Below are positions 20,601-27,634 of a stretch of 29,649 bases of DNA, in pieces. The stretch lies in the NCBI GenBank assembly GCA_030267965.1, contig BRYA01000539.1, forward strand, positions 1-29,649. Direction: 5' to 3'. The number at the start of each line of letters is the position of its first letter. The first letter of the stretch is position 1. A program made the position numbers and the translations under genes. The notes under the pieces are model-generated. The model was not told where the DNA came from. It was given only the letters and a program-made list of their open reading frames with translations, and ran no database searches. This stretch comes from Triparma columacea (lineage: Eukaryota > Sar > Bolidophyceae > Parmales > Triparmaceae).

Positions 20601-23600
20601 ATAGTCTTGGAGGGCGCAGAGGGGGAGGGCAAGGTTGTAGAAGGGTTTATCAAAGAATTGCGGGACCCTGAAGTCATGAAGAGATGGGTCGAGTTTTTGA
20701 AGCTTTACCTCTTCAGAGAGAGAAGCCAGTACGAGCTGGGGTGGGGAAAGAGGAAGCACATGCTCTCGAGGCTCACCGGGCCTCGCAACAACTTGCACCA
20801 CACCATGGGCAGGGACTCCAACGAAACCTTCGATCACATCAAGAACGAGCCTGAAGGGGACTCCGATGAAGAGGACTTTGACGGAAAGGAGGACGAGGGC
20901 GACTGCGATGACTTTGGAGGTAAAAAGGGTGGGGAGGACGACGGAGGCGTGGAATATCTCAAGAGGGGCTTCAAGAGGTGGCTGGAGGGAGAAAAAGAGC
21001 CGGGATACAGCTGGGATGACCTAATCAACTCCCTCGATGCCGACAGAAGAAGAAGCAAGGCGGCGAGAATCCAGCAGGTTGGAGGCATCCTTTGCGTCTT
21101 TGCTCACTATGCTCTCGGGGGAGGATTCGGGGGAGAAGCGGGGGGCGATGAAGTGGTGGAGCCTCCTAGAATCACCAAGGAGACAAGGTCAGGGGGCGGC
21201 ACCGTATCGGGGGGCGGAGGGGGCCACTTGGTTCCCAATCCCTCCTCGATCCTCTCGGCATTCATTGAGTTTTTGTCTTCCCTAATCGCGTCGTCGGCGA
21301 CGGCTTTTGAGCTCTCTCTGCTCGACGCAACCCTCGATGATGTCGTCTGGGGCGGTGTTCGAATCAGTAAGTGCGCGACCACTTCAGCCGCCAGGGGGGA
21401 GGGATGGGGTGAGGTGTGCGGTGACAGGAGGAGGAGCTGCGGGGGACGGATCCAGAGGCCACCCGGGGACGGGGCCCCCCTCGTTTACAGGGCGGGCTTC
21501 GACGAGGGGAGGGGATGCTCCGACGGGGCGTGCCTTACGAGGCCTAACCTCACTTGGGCCAGCTGGGCACTTTCCACAGCGATGGACTTCTTCGACGTAT
21601 TTACTTACTTTGAAAAGGGCCCAAACGCCGGCGACTACGAAGGTCTGGACGCCGCGATCAGCGCTGCCAGCTCCGCTTACAACGCCCGAACTCTGGCGAG
21701 CCTCCTTAACTGCGCCTGCAACTCGAACAACCTCACCGCCAGGAAGATGGCGCTCGACCTGTGCTCCAGGCTGGTGCGCACGCAGAGGTCTTTAATGGGT
21801 CGTGGCAGCCTCCCCCCGTCCAAGCACAACAACGTGATAATAAGCACTAGGCACGAGCAGAAGATAGCTCGGCTAATGTCAAGCAGGTTGACCATGGAGG
21901 CAAACTTCCCGCCCATGGTAAGGGCCGACCCAGGCGGTAGCTTCGACGCCGGTTTGATGCACAGGAAGATCTTCGGTTGGGGAAGCGGGGGAAGCAGCCC
22001 CACCCGTCGGGACATGGGCACGGGGGGGATGGTCACGAAAGCACTGGGGGTTATGGACTTCGCATTCGAAGGGGGGAAGGGGAGCGGGAGGGTGCACTGT
22101 ATGAGGAGGACGCAAGGGTCGCCGTACTTGTGCACGCTGGCGGGAACGCTGGCTCAGTTCATCCTTGTTAGGGAGAAGAAAAAAGAATTTATTAAGGGGA
22201 GAAAGAAAGGGGACCAGGGGGGAGACGGGGGGAGGGGAAAGTCAAAGGAAGACTTGGGGGTAAAGGTAGTCGTGATAGAGGTTAGGAGTCACGGCGTCTG
22301 GCTGTGCGTTTCCAAGAAGGCTGGATTCCTTCCCTCTTTGGTTTCCGTCAAGGTTCGGGTTTCGGCGTTCTCCGAGCTCTGGGACTCGGCCGACGGGTCT
22401 GCCGGGGGTGGGAGGTGGAGGGACTCTCACCCCATCGAGTGGGACCTCGACAAGGCTGCTCTCGAGAGCCTCGAGGGTTCTGGGGGTGGAGGCCTTGGGT
22501 CAGGAGGAGCCCGGAAGTACATCCAAGGCTGCTCCCCTGACACGAGCTACAGAATATCTTTGGAGGTAGGGGTTGGGGTTACCAAGGACACGGGTGGTGA
22601 GTACGAGGCTTTGGAGCACTCCGTCAGGAGGAGGGATGGCGTCGCGACATTCGTGACCTCCCCGAAGCCCATCTTCGCCCTGTCCCCGCACTCGTGCGGG
22701 CCGAACTTGAAGCTTAGCGGGGGGACCAGGGGCGCCAGACTCCGGGTCGTTAACACCGCTAACAAGCGTTGGAGCGGCGTAAGGGCTGTTACGGGTTTCG
22801 ACAGCGGCGTTTGGTGCTGGGACGTTCGCGTCGTAAAGTGCGTCAGCAAGAACATCTTCATTGGGGTCAGCGATGAGAGGGGGAGCCTGGACAACTACGT
22901 CGGGTCGGACAGGTGGGGCTGGGGTTACCTGGCGAACAAGGCGATCTGGCACAACAAGGGCAAGGTGAAGGCCTACGGTGAGCAGTTCAAGGAGGGCGAC
23001 GCCATCAGCGTGCGGCTAGACATGGACAGGGGGACTCTGAGCTTCGCCAGGAACGGGAGGCCGCTGGGGGAGGCGGTTAAGGGACTGGAGGGGACGCTGT
23101 ACCCGGCGTTCAGCATGTACAACAAGGACGACTGCCTGGAGCTGGAGGAATGCTGGAGCGGGGGGAACCCTAACTTAGAGAGGAAGGGGGGGAAAGGGAA
23201 GAAGGGGGGGGAGGGGGGGGGAGACTTGGGGGTTAAGGGAACGGCGAGGGCAGTTAGGGCGGCGTTCATGGTCGCGGAGGTAGTGGCAGGGCTGGAAGGG
23301 ATGGAGGGAGGGAAGGAAGGGAGCGAGGAGAAGGAGGTGGAAAGGTTCGACGAGAGCACAATGACGACGGGAATGGGAGGCAAGAAAGGGGAGGGGGAGG
23401 ACGGGGAGGAGGGACAGGAGGAGGAGGATAAAGAAGAGCTGGAGGTTGGGGGAGAGGGGGAAGATGAGGAAGGAGGGACGGGTGCGGGAGCAAAGTTCCC
23501 AGCGTTCTTGGTGGAGGGAGTGGCGGAGACTTGGAGGAGGATGGAGAACACGTCTCATTTGCACTATCTGCCCCCCGGCGTATTTGACGGTGGTGCCATC

Positions 23601-25715
23601 GGCGGAGGTGGCGTGACGATCGATTCCTCCCTAACTTCCACCTTCGGTCACGGCCTGACTGCCGGGGACGACGTTATTGTCGGGGGGGAGGGGGCGGAGG
23701 GGGGCACCTGCAACGGCACGACCTGCACGGTCGTCGGGGTAGCCAGGGGGTCCCTCTGGTACGTTGTCAGGGGGTGGGGGGAGACGGAGAAGAAGGAGGC
23801 GCTGGAGAGGGCGGCGGGAGGAGGGGGGGGGACGACGGGGGGGCAAGCATTGGGAGGGGAAGCCTTCCCGCCCCCGGCACCCCTACTACCGGTGTTCGAC
23901 GGGTACGAGTTTGGAGTCAGGGGGGAGGGAGGGAGCAGCGTTGGAGTCGGGTGCTGGAACAGGAAGGTATTCGAAGGGATCATGGAGGAAGAAAGAGGAG
24001 CCATCATCAAGGGAGGAAGCTGCGTTGCTACGGGGGGCGATGTGGCTGAGGAAGAGGAGGAGGAGGGGAGCGTGGGAGGACTTGGGAAGAGCGTTTGGAA
24101 GAGGGGCAATGAGTGGGATGAAGAGGGGGAGAGAGAGTGGGAATTGGATCGGGAACGGCTTGAAAAGTTGCTTTCTCGGAGATGGACGCTTCAAGAGGAT
24201 GAGTGCCTTAAAAGGTACATTGAAATGTGTACAGATATATGTAACGTCGGTACGGCAAGTTGCCTTAGTAGAGAAATGTTAGGGATGGGGGGAGAGATGG
24301 GGTGGGGCGCAGAGCGTAGGAAGGGTGACGAGGAGGGGAAGGAATGCGAGGTGAAGGAAGGCTCGGGGAAGGAAGGCCTGGAAGACAAGGACAGCAGCCA
24401 AGATAAGGACGCCGACGTCAAAGATGACGTCAGGAAGGAAAAGGACGAGCTAGTATCTAGGATTCTAAGCCGCGGCTCGTCCAGCGGTCTGTCCGACGGG
24501 CAGGCTTCGTCTGGTTTGGTCGTATCCTCCCCCCCTGACGCAGCCCCCCCAGCAGCCGGGTCGGACGGTGAGAGTGTCCAAGCCAGGATGACAAGACTCC
24601 TCAGGGCTAACGCCCGTTCTAATCTACGGGACGCACTCCGGGAGGCTAAGGGTACCGTCGGACAATTGGACGGGAGGGGTCTATGCGTTGTTCCAACGAG
24701 ACTTACTAGGAAATTCAAGGTGGACGAAATATTCGCGAGGGCGAGCTTGATTGTTAGAGTTAATGAAGGGATTAGAGCGGTTGGGGGGATTTTGGGGATT
24801 GGTGAAGCACAAGGACCGACGGGGGAGAAAGGGAATGACTGTAAGGTTGAAGGGGTCGTTATGAGAGGGAGGGGAAGGGTATTTAGGGAGGTTAAAATTA
24901 GAATCATGGGAACATCTAGGGGGGATGGGAAAAGGGAGAGCGGGGGAGGGGGGATGGGGAAGGGGGGGGAGGGGAAGTTCAGGACAGCCAAGGCGGCAAT
25001 AAGGAACTACAGGGGAGCCATGGGGGGGCTAAGGGAGCAGGAGGTCTGGAAGGACCCGGCTTGGATGTGCGGGTCGGAGCAGGACTTCGTGGACCTTCTG
25101 GTTGGGGCGGTGGAGGAAGCGGGGGTTGAGCTCCTGGAGGAGAACGGGGGTCGGGGTCGGGGGGGACTTATGGTAGCTAGGGGTCGGGGGGGGGGAAGGG
25201 GGGGAGAGGACTACTGGTACTTTGGTGTCCTAGTTGGGCTCGCCGTGTCGCACGGGGTGGGGCTGGGGGGGCTGGAACTTCACCCCTCCATATACAAGGT
25301 CTTCAGCGGGGTAAGGTTGGGGAGGAAGGACCTATGGGAGAAGGACGAGAGGGTAGGGATGGTTGGGGACGTCATGGGGCAGGTCGACAACCTTGGGGTT
25401 AAGGAGGGGGGGGGGGGGGAGGGGGGGTTTGGGGACGCTGTGGGGGAGGTGGAGGCGTTGCTGGGGTCAACAAGCTTCACCGTGGGGGGCGAGGAAGGGG
25501 GGGAGCTACTGCACCTTCAGGGAGCCAGGAAGTTGGAGACGGTGGGAGACTGCAAGCTGTATGGGGGGCTCATCAGGAGGCACGCACTGCTGGAGGACTG
25601 GGAGAAAGTTCAGGGGATGTACGACGGCATTGTCAGCATCGTACCGGCTGCGGGCCTGGCACTGCTGGACTGGAAGGATTGGGGGGAACTGGTGAGAGGG
25701 GAGTGGAGGGACTGA
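8698..25715 (+). CDS. Giant RCC1-SPRY-UBA-SPRY protein with HECT-like N-lobe (five exons, 5504 aa), HERC-like
   Basis: Exons: 8698-9280, 9408-10278, 10424-10567, 10687-10867, 10980-25715; total 16,515 nt, exactly 5505 codons including TGA. The start is the first ATG in the open frame (the frame opens further upstream only from a TTG at 8650). Residues 1-210 are proline/serine-rich. About 217-600 hold seven RCC1 repeats (W-x-WG-x-G-x-x-GxLG). Then come about 2500 residues with helical and acidic stretches but no recognised family, SPRY (about 3140-3290), UBA (3474-3513), a Glu/Asp run (about 3530-3561), a second SPRY (about 4517-4650) and a HECT-like N-lobe from about 5180 to the end. Animal HERC1-type proteins combine RCC1 propellers, SPRY and HECT and act in the ubiquitin pathway. 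The HECT C-lobe with its catalytic cysteine is absent, so ligase activity is doubtful and a scaffold role is inferred. The final exon is 14.7 kb with no intron. Alternative: a last intron at 25693 leads to an unseen exon. Confidence 0.88.
9281..9407 (+). other. Intron (127 bp, phase 1) before the RCC1 exon
   Basis: Donor GTGAGA after ACGATAG; acceptor CATGCTCCTCGCAG before CACTCTC. It joins DGTI to ALSPFIIELSE, rebuilding a GCA codon. CGCTAACCC is a branch-point-like site. Confidence 0.85.
10279..10423 (+). other. Intron (145 bp, phase 2) within the RCC1 region
   Basis: Donor GTGAGAGGGG after GGCTCGAG; acceptor TCGTCACAG before CGTCGTA; AG|C is rebuilt. It contains CTAATTACTAAC (branch-point-like) and ends with the 16-mer ACTCGCTTTGCTCGTC at 10404-10419, repeated exactly at the end of the intron at 10868-10979. 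Confidence 0.92.
10568..10686 (+). other. Intron (119 bp, phase 2) within the RCC1 region
   Basis: Donor GTGAGA after AAGATAAG; acceptor GCTTTGCTCATCGCAG before CCACTTC. The join restores an RCC1 repeat boundary. The 3' end has GCTTTGCTCATC (10671-10682), one mismatch from the motif in its two neighbouring introns. Confidence 0.92.
10868..10979 (+). other. Intron (112 bp, phase 0), last intron of the giant gene
   Basis: Donor GTGAGA after GAAGCCAAG; acceptor GCTCGTCGTAG before GTGGTGGGA, joining MEEAK to VVGLAVGDK. The 3' end carries ACTCGCTTTGCTCGTC at 10960-10975, identical to that in the intron at 10279-10423. Confidence 0.92.
18610..19060 (+). other. First SPRY domain coding segment
   Basis: Encodes about residues 3140-3290: SGMWYYEVTLESDGLMQIGW, then HIRSWAFDG, WRAGDVVGSMLDVARREIRF and WLNGQDMGKAF. 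This is the SPRY order: G-x-WYYEV, Q-x-GW, DVVGCxLD, I-x-F-x-LNG. SPRY domains are protein-interaction modules and occur in HERC1. Confidence 0.92.
19620..19739 (+). other. UBA (ubiquitin-associated) domain coding segment
   Basis: Encodes residues 3474-3513: MLIENLIGMGFPYEWAIRAA, followed by SLAIAWIIERME. The MGF loop and three-helix spacing are typical of UBA, which binds ubiquitin chains. It is followed by a Ser/Glu linker and the acidic run. Confidence 0.85.
19789..19884 (+). repeat. GAG/GAA-rich low-complexity run encoding poly-Glu/Asp
   Basis: A purine repeat of GAG, GAA and GAT/GAC codons encoding about 30 mostly acidic residues just after the UBA domain. It is followed by a 12-base G homopolymer at 19895-19906. 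The frame continues correctly afterwards to the second SPRY, so the homopolymer length appears right. Confidence 0.85.
22745..23150 (+). other. Second SPRY domain coding segment
   Basis: Encodes about residues 4517-4650: FDSGVWCWDVRVVKCVSKNI, FIGVSDERGSLDNYVGSD, KAIWHNKGKVKAYGEQFKEG, DAISVRLDMDRGTLSFARNG and LYPAFSMYNKDDCLEL. The G-x-W-x-W-V, IGV, L-D-x-x-x-G-x-L-x-F-x-x-NG and P-A-x-S motifs are all present. It is not a close copy of the first SPRY. Confidence 0.92.
24740..25715 (+). other. HECT-like N-lobe lacking the catalytic C-lobe
   Basis: Encodes about residues 5180-5504. YWYFGVLVGLAVSHGVGLGG followed by LHPSIYKVFSGVRLGRKDL matches the HECT YF-x-x-x-G-x-x-x-G-x-A...K-x-L-x-G...DL segment. 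DCKLYGGLIRRHALLEDWEK with MYDGIVSIVPAAGLALL and ELVRG match its last N-lobe helices. The protein stops seven codons after this region's usual boundary, so the C-lobe TCF-type catalytic cysteine is missing. The usual D-x-GG-x-x-RE motif near the HECT start is not clear. Confidence 0.7.
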
Positions 25716-25716
25716 G

Positions 25717-25760
25717 GGAAAACGGAACGGGAAGGGGGAGGGGGGGGGTGGCGGGGGGTA
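25717..25760 (+). other. G-tract-rich segment just after a stop codon
   Basis: Directly after the TGA come G runs of 4-9 bases, then AT-rich DNA. Arrangement matches the segment after the stop of the minus-strand giant gene and the one at the window's right edge. Confidence 0.6.
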
Positions 25761-25825
25761 TAATATGGGGGGAAATAGATTTTTGGGTTGTACAGTGGCG
25801 AAGGAGAAGGAATCATTTGGAATAT

Positions 25826-25831
25826 AATAAA
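25826..25831 (+). promoter_or_regulatory. Candidate polyadenylation signal AATAAA
   Basis: AATAAA lies about 110 bases past the stop codon of the giant plus-strand gene, in AT-rich sequence. The convergent minus-strand gene's stop is only about 33 bases further, so the two 3' untranslated regions probably overlap. Confidence 0.5.
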
Positions 25832-25863
25832 TTTGTTTTGAGAGGAAGATTGAATTTAAAATT

Positions 25864-26373
25864 TTACCACACACCCTCGAACTTCTTGCTCACGATGTCC
25901 CTCCCTTCCCCCCCCTCCCCCTCTTCGCACGGTGCGTCTCTGATGTTCCCGTGTTTCCTCTTAATGTCATCCGCGTACCTTTCCGTGACGCACTCAACGT
26001 GGTGTGACCTATAGTTCTTCTTGCCCCCCGACCTGAAGATGGGCTCAGCAACCACCAGCCTAGAGGCACCCGCCGCAATGAAGGAGCGGCAGGTTTGGCA
26101 CGTCGGCCTTGTGCCGAATCGCGAAGCCCTGTCGAAAAAGTAAGAGTTGACACTTGGACGTCTATGCAAGGCATGCAAGGGAGGATTCGACACCTTCTTT
26201 CGCTTGGGGGAAGTATCCCGCTTGGGGGAAGCATTCCGCTTCCACTGCAGCATTGAGAGGGCGTTTGGCTTGAGTTTCTTACCTCCCTCCTCTTCAGTTC
26301 CCTTTGTGTCAGCCTTTCTCTTTTTTGATACCTTTTCTGGAGTTATCAAGTGATGTGGGATATGCGGTTTCAT
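25864..26373 (-). CDS. Small basic protein with PARP-type-like zinc finger (169 aa)
   Basis: A single exon from the ATG at 26373 to TAA. The first half is basic and disordered, with SKKRK and a six-residue tandem repeat KR-[ND]-[AT]-SP ending in KRKK, giving S-P-K-R phosphosite-like motifs and a probable nuclear localisation signal. The second half has RPTCQTCRSFIAAGASRLVV, then YRSHHVEC: a C-x2-C...H-x2-C arrangement with an R-L-V-V strand, like zf-PARP fingers that recognise DNA ends. Inference: a nuclear, possibly DNA-binding protein. Convergent with the giant gene. Family assignment rests on one short motif. Confidence 0.75.
   Translation of the reverse strand: MKPHIPHHLITPEKVSKKRKADTKGTEEEGGKKLKPNALSMLQWKRNASPKRDTSPKRKKVSNPPLHALHRRPSVNSYFFDRASRFGTRPTCQTCRSFIAAGASRLVVAEPIFRSGGKKNYRSHHVECVTERYADDIKRKHGNIRDAPCEEGEGGEGRDIVSKKFEGVW
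26201..26236 (-). repeat. 18-bp tandem duplication in coding sequence
   Basis: Two 18-bp units, differing at a few bases, encode the repeated KR-x-x-SP hexapeptide of the zinc-finger protein. The core CGCTTGGGGGAAG is identical in both. Confidence 0.8.
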
Positions 26374-26418
26374 TCTAGAAGAGGGGTGGTAGAGGAGGGG
26401 TGTAGAAGAGGGGTGGGA

Positions 26419-26467
26419 GGGGTTGAAGTGGGGTTGAAGAGGGGTTGAAGAGGGGTTGAAGAGGGGT
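26419..26467 (+). repeat. 11-bp tandem repeat GGGGTTGAAGA, about four copies
   Basis: Four consecutive GGGGTTGAAG[A/T] units followed by a partial fifth, immediately upstream of the zinc-finger gene start. Related looser GAAGAGGGG units fill 26378-26418. Confidence 0.9.
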
Positions 26468-26490
26468 CGGGAGAGCAGTGTTGTGTGGTG

Positions 26491-26533
26491 ACTGAAATTA
26501 ACTGCAATTAGACTGAAATTAGACTGAAATTAG
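26491..26533 (+). repeat. 11-bp tandem repeat ACTGAAATTAG, four copies
   Basis: Units read ACTGAAATTA, ACTGCAATTAG, ACTGAAATTAG, ACTGAAATTAG. The same 11-bp period as the neighbouring GGGGTTGAAGA array, but unrelated sequence. Confidence 0.88.
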
Positions 26534-26571
26534 TGTGTTACAGGCACTATTGATATGCAATTATTGCTTAG

Positions 26572-26630
26572 ATGTATTCTTATTGCTTTAGAGATGTATT
26601 CTTGGATGTATTCTTGGATGTATTCTCTTT
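26572..26630 (+). repeat. GATGTATTCTTG repeats (12-bp period)
   Basis: Four GATGTATTCT copies occur, the last three close to a 12-bp spacing (GATGTATTCTTG, GATGTATTCTTG, GATGTATTCTCT). The first is separated from them by TATTGCTTTAGA-like sequence. Confidence 0.8.
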
Positions 26631-26912
26631 AGGGTTCCTTTTTTCAGGTTTCCTTTCCTTTCTTTTTTCATTCTCTCTCAAAGTTCAAAGTTAAATCCTA
26701 AACAAACTATGGACACTGTTTGTTCACCCCATGACGCTATCTACCTAATACTAGGGAAAAATTTTCAGGACATTCCTCTGCACTTTCTGAGGCAAAGGTG
26801 GATCTTGGAATCGCCCCCGAAATCCTCAACCATTTTCCCCGAATCTTTCTTGCAACATTTTGCTCCCCAGAATAGGCCATTAATATGACTTCAAAGATTA
26901 TTGTAAGTACAC

Positions 26913-26945
26913 TATGTGGATAATATGGATATAACTATCCACATA
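26913..26945. repeat. Inverted repeat, 10-bp arms, 13-bp loop
   Basis: TATGTGGATA at 26913-26922 and its exact reverse complement TATCCACATA at 26936-26945. It could form a hairpin; function unknown. Confidence 0.7.
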
Positions 26946-27023
26946 TCTCTTGCAATCCAGTTGAAATTGGCGGGGAGGTTATTTGAGGCTTAAAACTGGC
27001 TTCATTTAATATCCTTCGGGTTG

Positions 27024-27041
27024 GTTAGAGTGAACTCTAAC
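27024..27041. repeat. Near-perfect palindrome GTTAGAGT-GA-ACTCTAAC
   Basis: Two 8-bp arms around a 2-bp centre. Could be a dimeric transcription-factor site or chance in AT-rich DNA. Confidence 0.6.
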
Positions 27042-27482
27042 AGGGTTATATCTTCTCTATTTATACGTGTATGTGATTTATAAATGCTTGATATTGATTA
27101 TGTATTCAATCTGTCTGTGTTTTAATGAAATTAGCGTGGTAGTAATGTGATTGAGGGAAATAATTAGAGGGAAGCAAATCGAGTCGAGGATCTTCTTTTT
27201 ATCTTCTCTTTATCTTCTCTATATTACGTATCTAATCAACACACAACCAACACACATACACTACACACATATACACACAGATTCCTATACAATCACGATC
27301 ATTACATAGAAATCACTGGTCAAGTAGAACATTAACAATAACAGCTGTAGATAGTCATGATGCTCTCCTCTTATATCATATACCATCATCTAATCTATCC
27401 ACAAAACAAACAAGACAACTTAAAGTTATATGGGTAAGAGATTGGAATAGACATGATGGTGCAACATGTAAAAAGGGAGGTA

Positions 27483-27570
27483 AGAGAAAAGAGGAGAGGA
27501 GAGGAGAGGAGAGGAGAAGAGGAGGAGAGGAGAGAGAAAAGAGAAGAGAAAAGAGAGAAAAGAGAGAAAA
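27483..27570 (+). repeat. GA-rich purine tract upstream of the DUF1336 gene
   Basis: About 88 bases of A and G only or nearly so, with GGAGA and GAGAAAA repeats, ending about 65 bases before the ATG. It may be promoter or 5' UTR sequence. Confidence 0.85.
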
Positions 27571-27634
27571 CAACAGACCAAACAACAGACCTTCTTTCTC
27601 CCACCCCCACCAAGAGATTATTCTATACACAAAT

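Larger units (their letters stand above)
26374..27634. other. AT-rich intergenic spacer with short repeats
   Basis: About 1.26 kb with no supportable gene. It lies between the start of the minus-strand zinc-finger gene and the start of the DUF1336 gene, so it should hold both promoters. It contains several short tandem repeats, two inverted repeats, pyrimidine-rich TATCTTCTCT copies (about 27194-27230), a CA-rich stretch (about 27238-27282) and a long GA tract. No tRNA or other RNA gene was recognised. Confidence 0.7.

Noticed and set aside
21037..22135. Several 150-residue frames on both strands inside the giant exon
   Set aside because: GC-rich DNA keeps alternative frames open. The main frame continues through them into the second SPRY and HECT-like region.
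25679..26014. Plus-strand frame crossing the end of the giant gene
   Set aside because: A Gly/Arg-rich frame through the 3' UTR and antisense of the finger gene, with no domain or splice support.
26419..26630. CRISPR-like array
   Set aside because: Units are 11-12 bp and directly adjacent with no spacers, and the DNA is eukaryotic.
26600..27300. tRNA or spliceosomal RNA gene in the spacer
   Set aside because: No cloverleaf with A and B boxes and no Sm-site plus stem combination could be recognised; only two short hairpins.
25716..27634. Hidden exon with a HECT C-lobe downstream of the giant gene
   Set aside because: I looked for an LP-x-x-x-TCF-x-x-x-x-LP-x-Y-type pattern on the plus strand and saw none. 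The stretch is the antisense of the zinc-finger gene, then AT-rich spacer.
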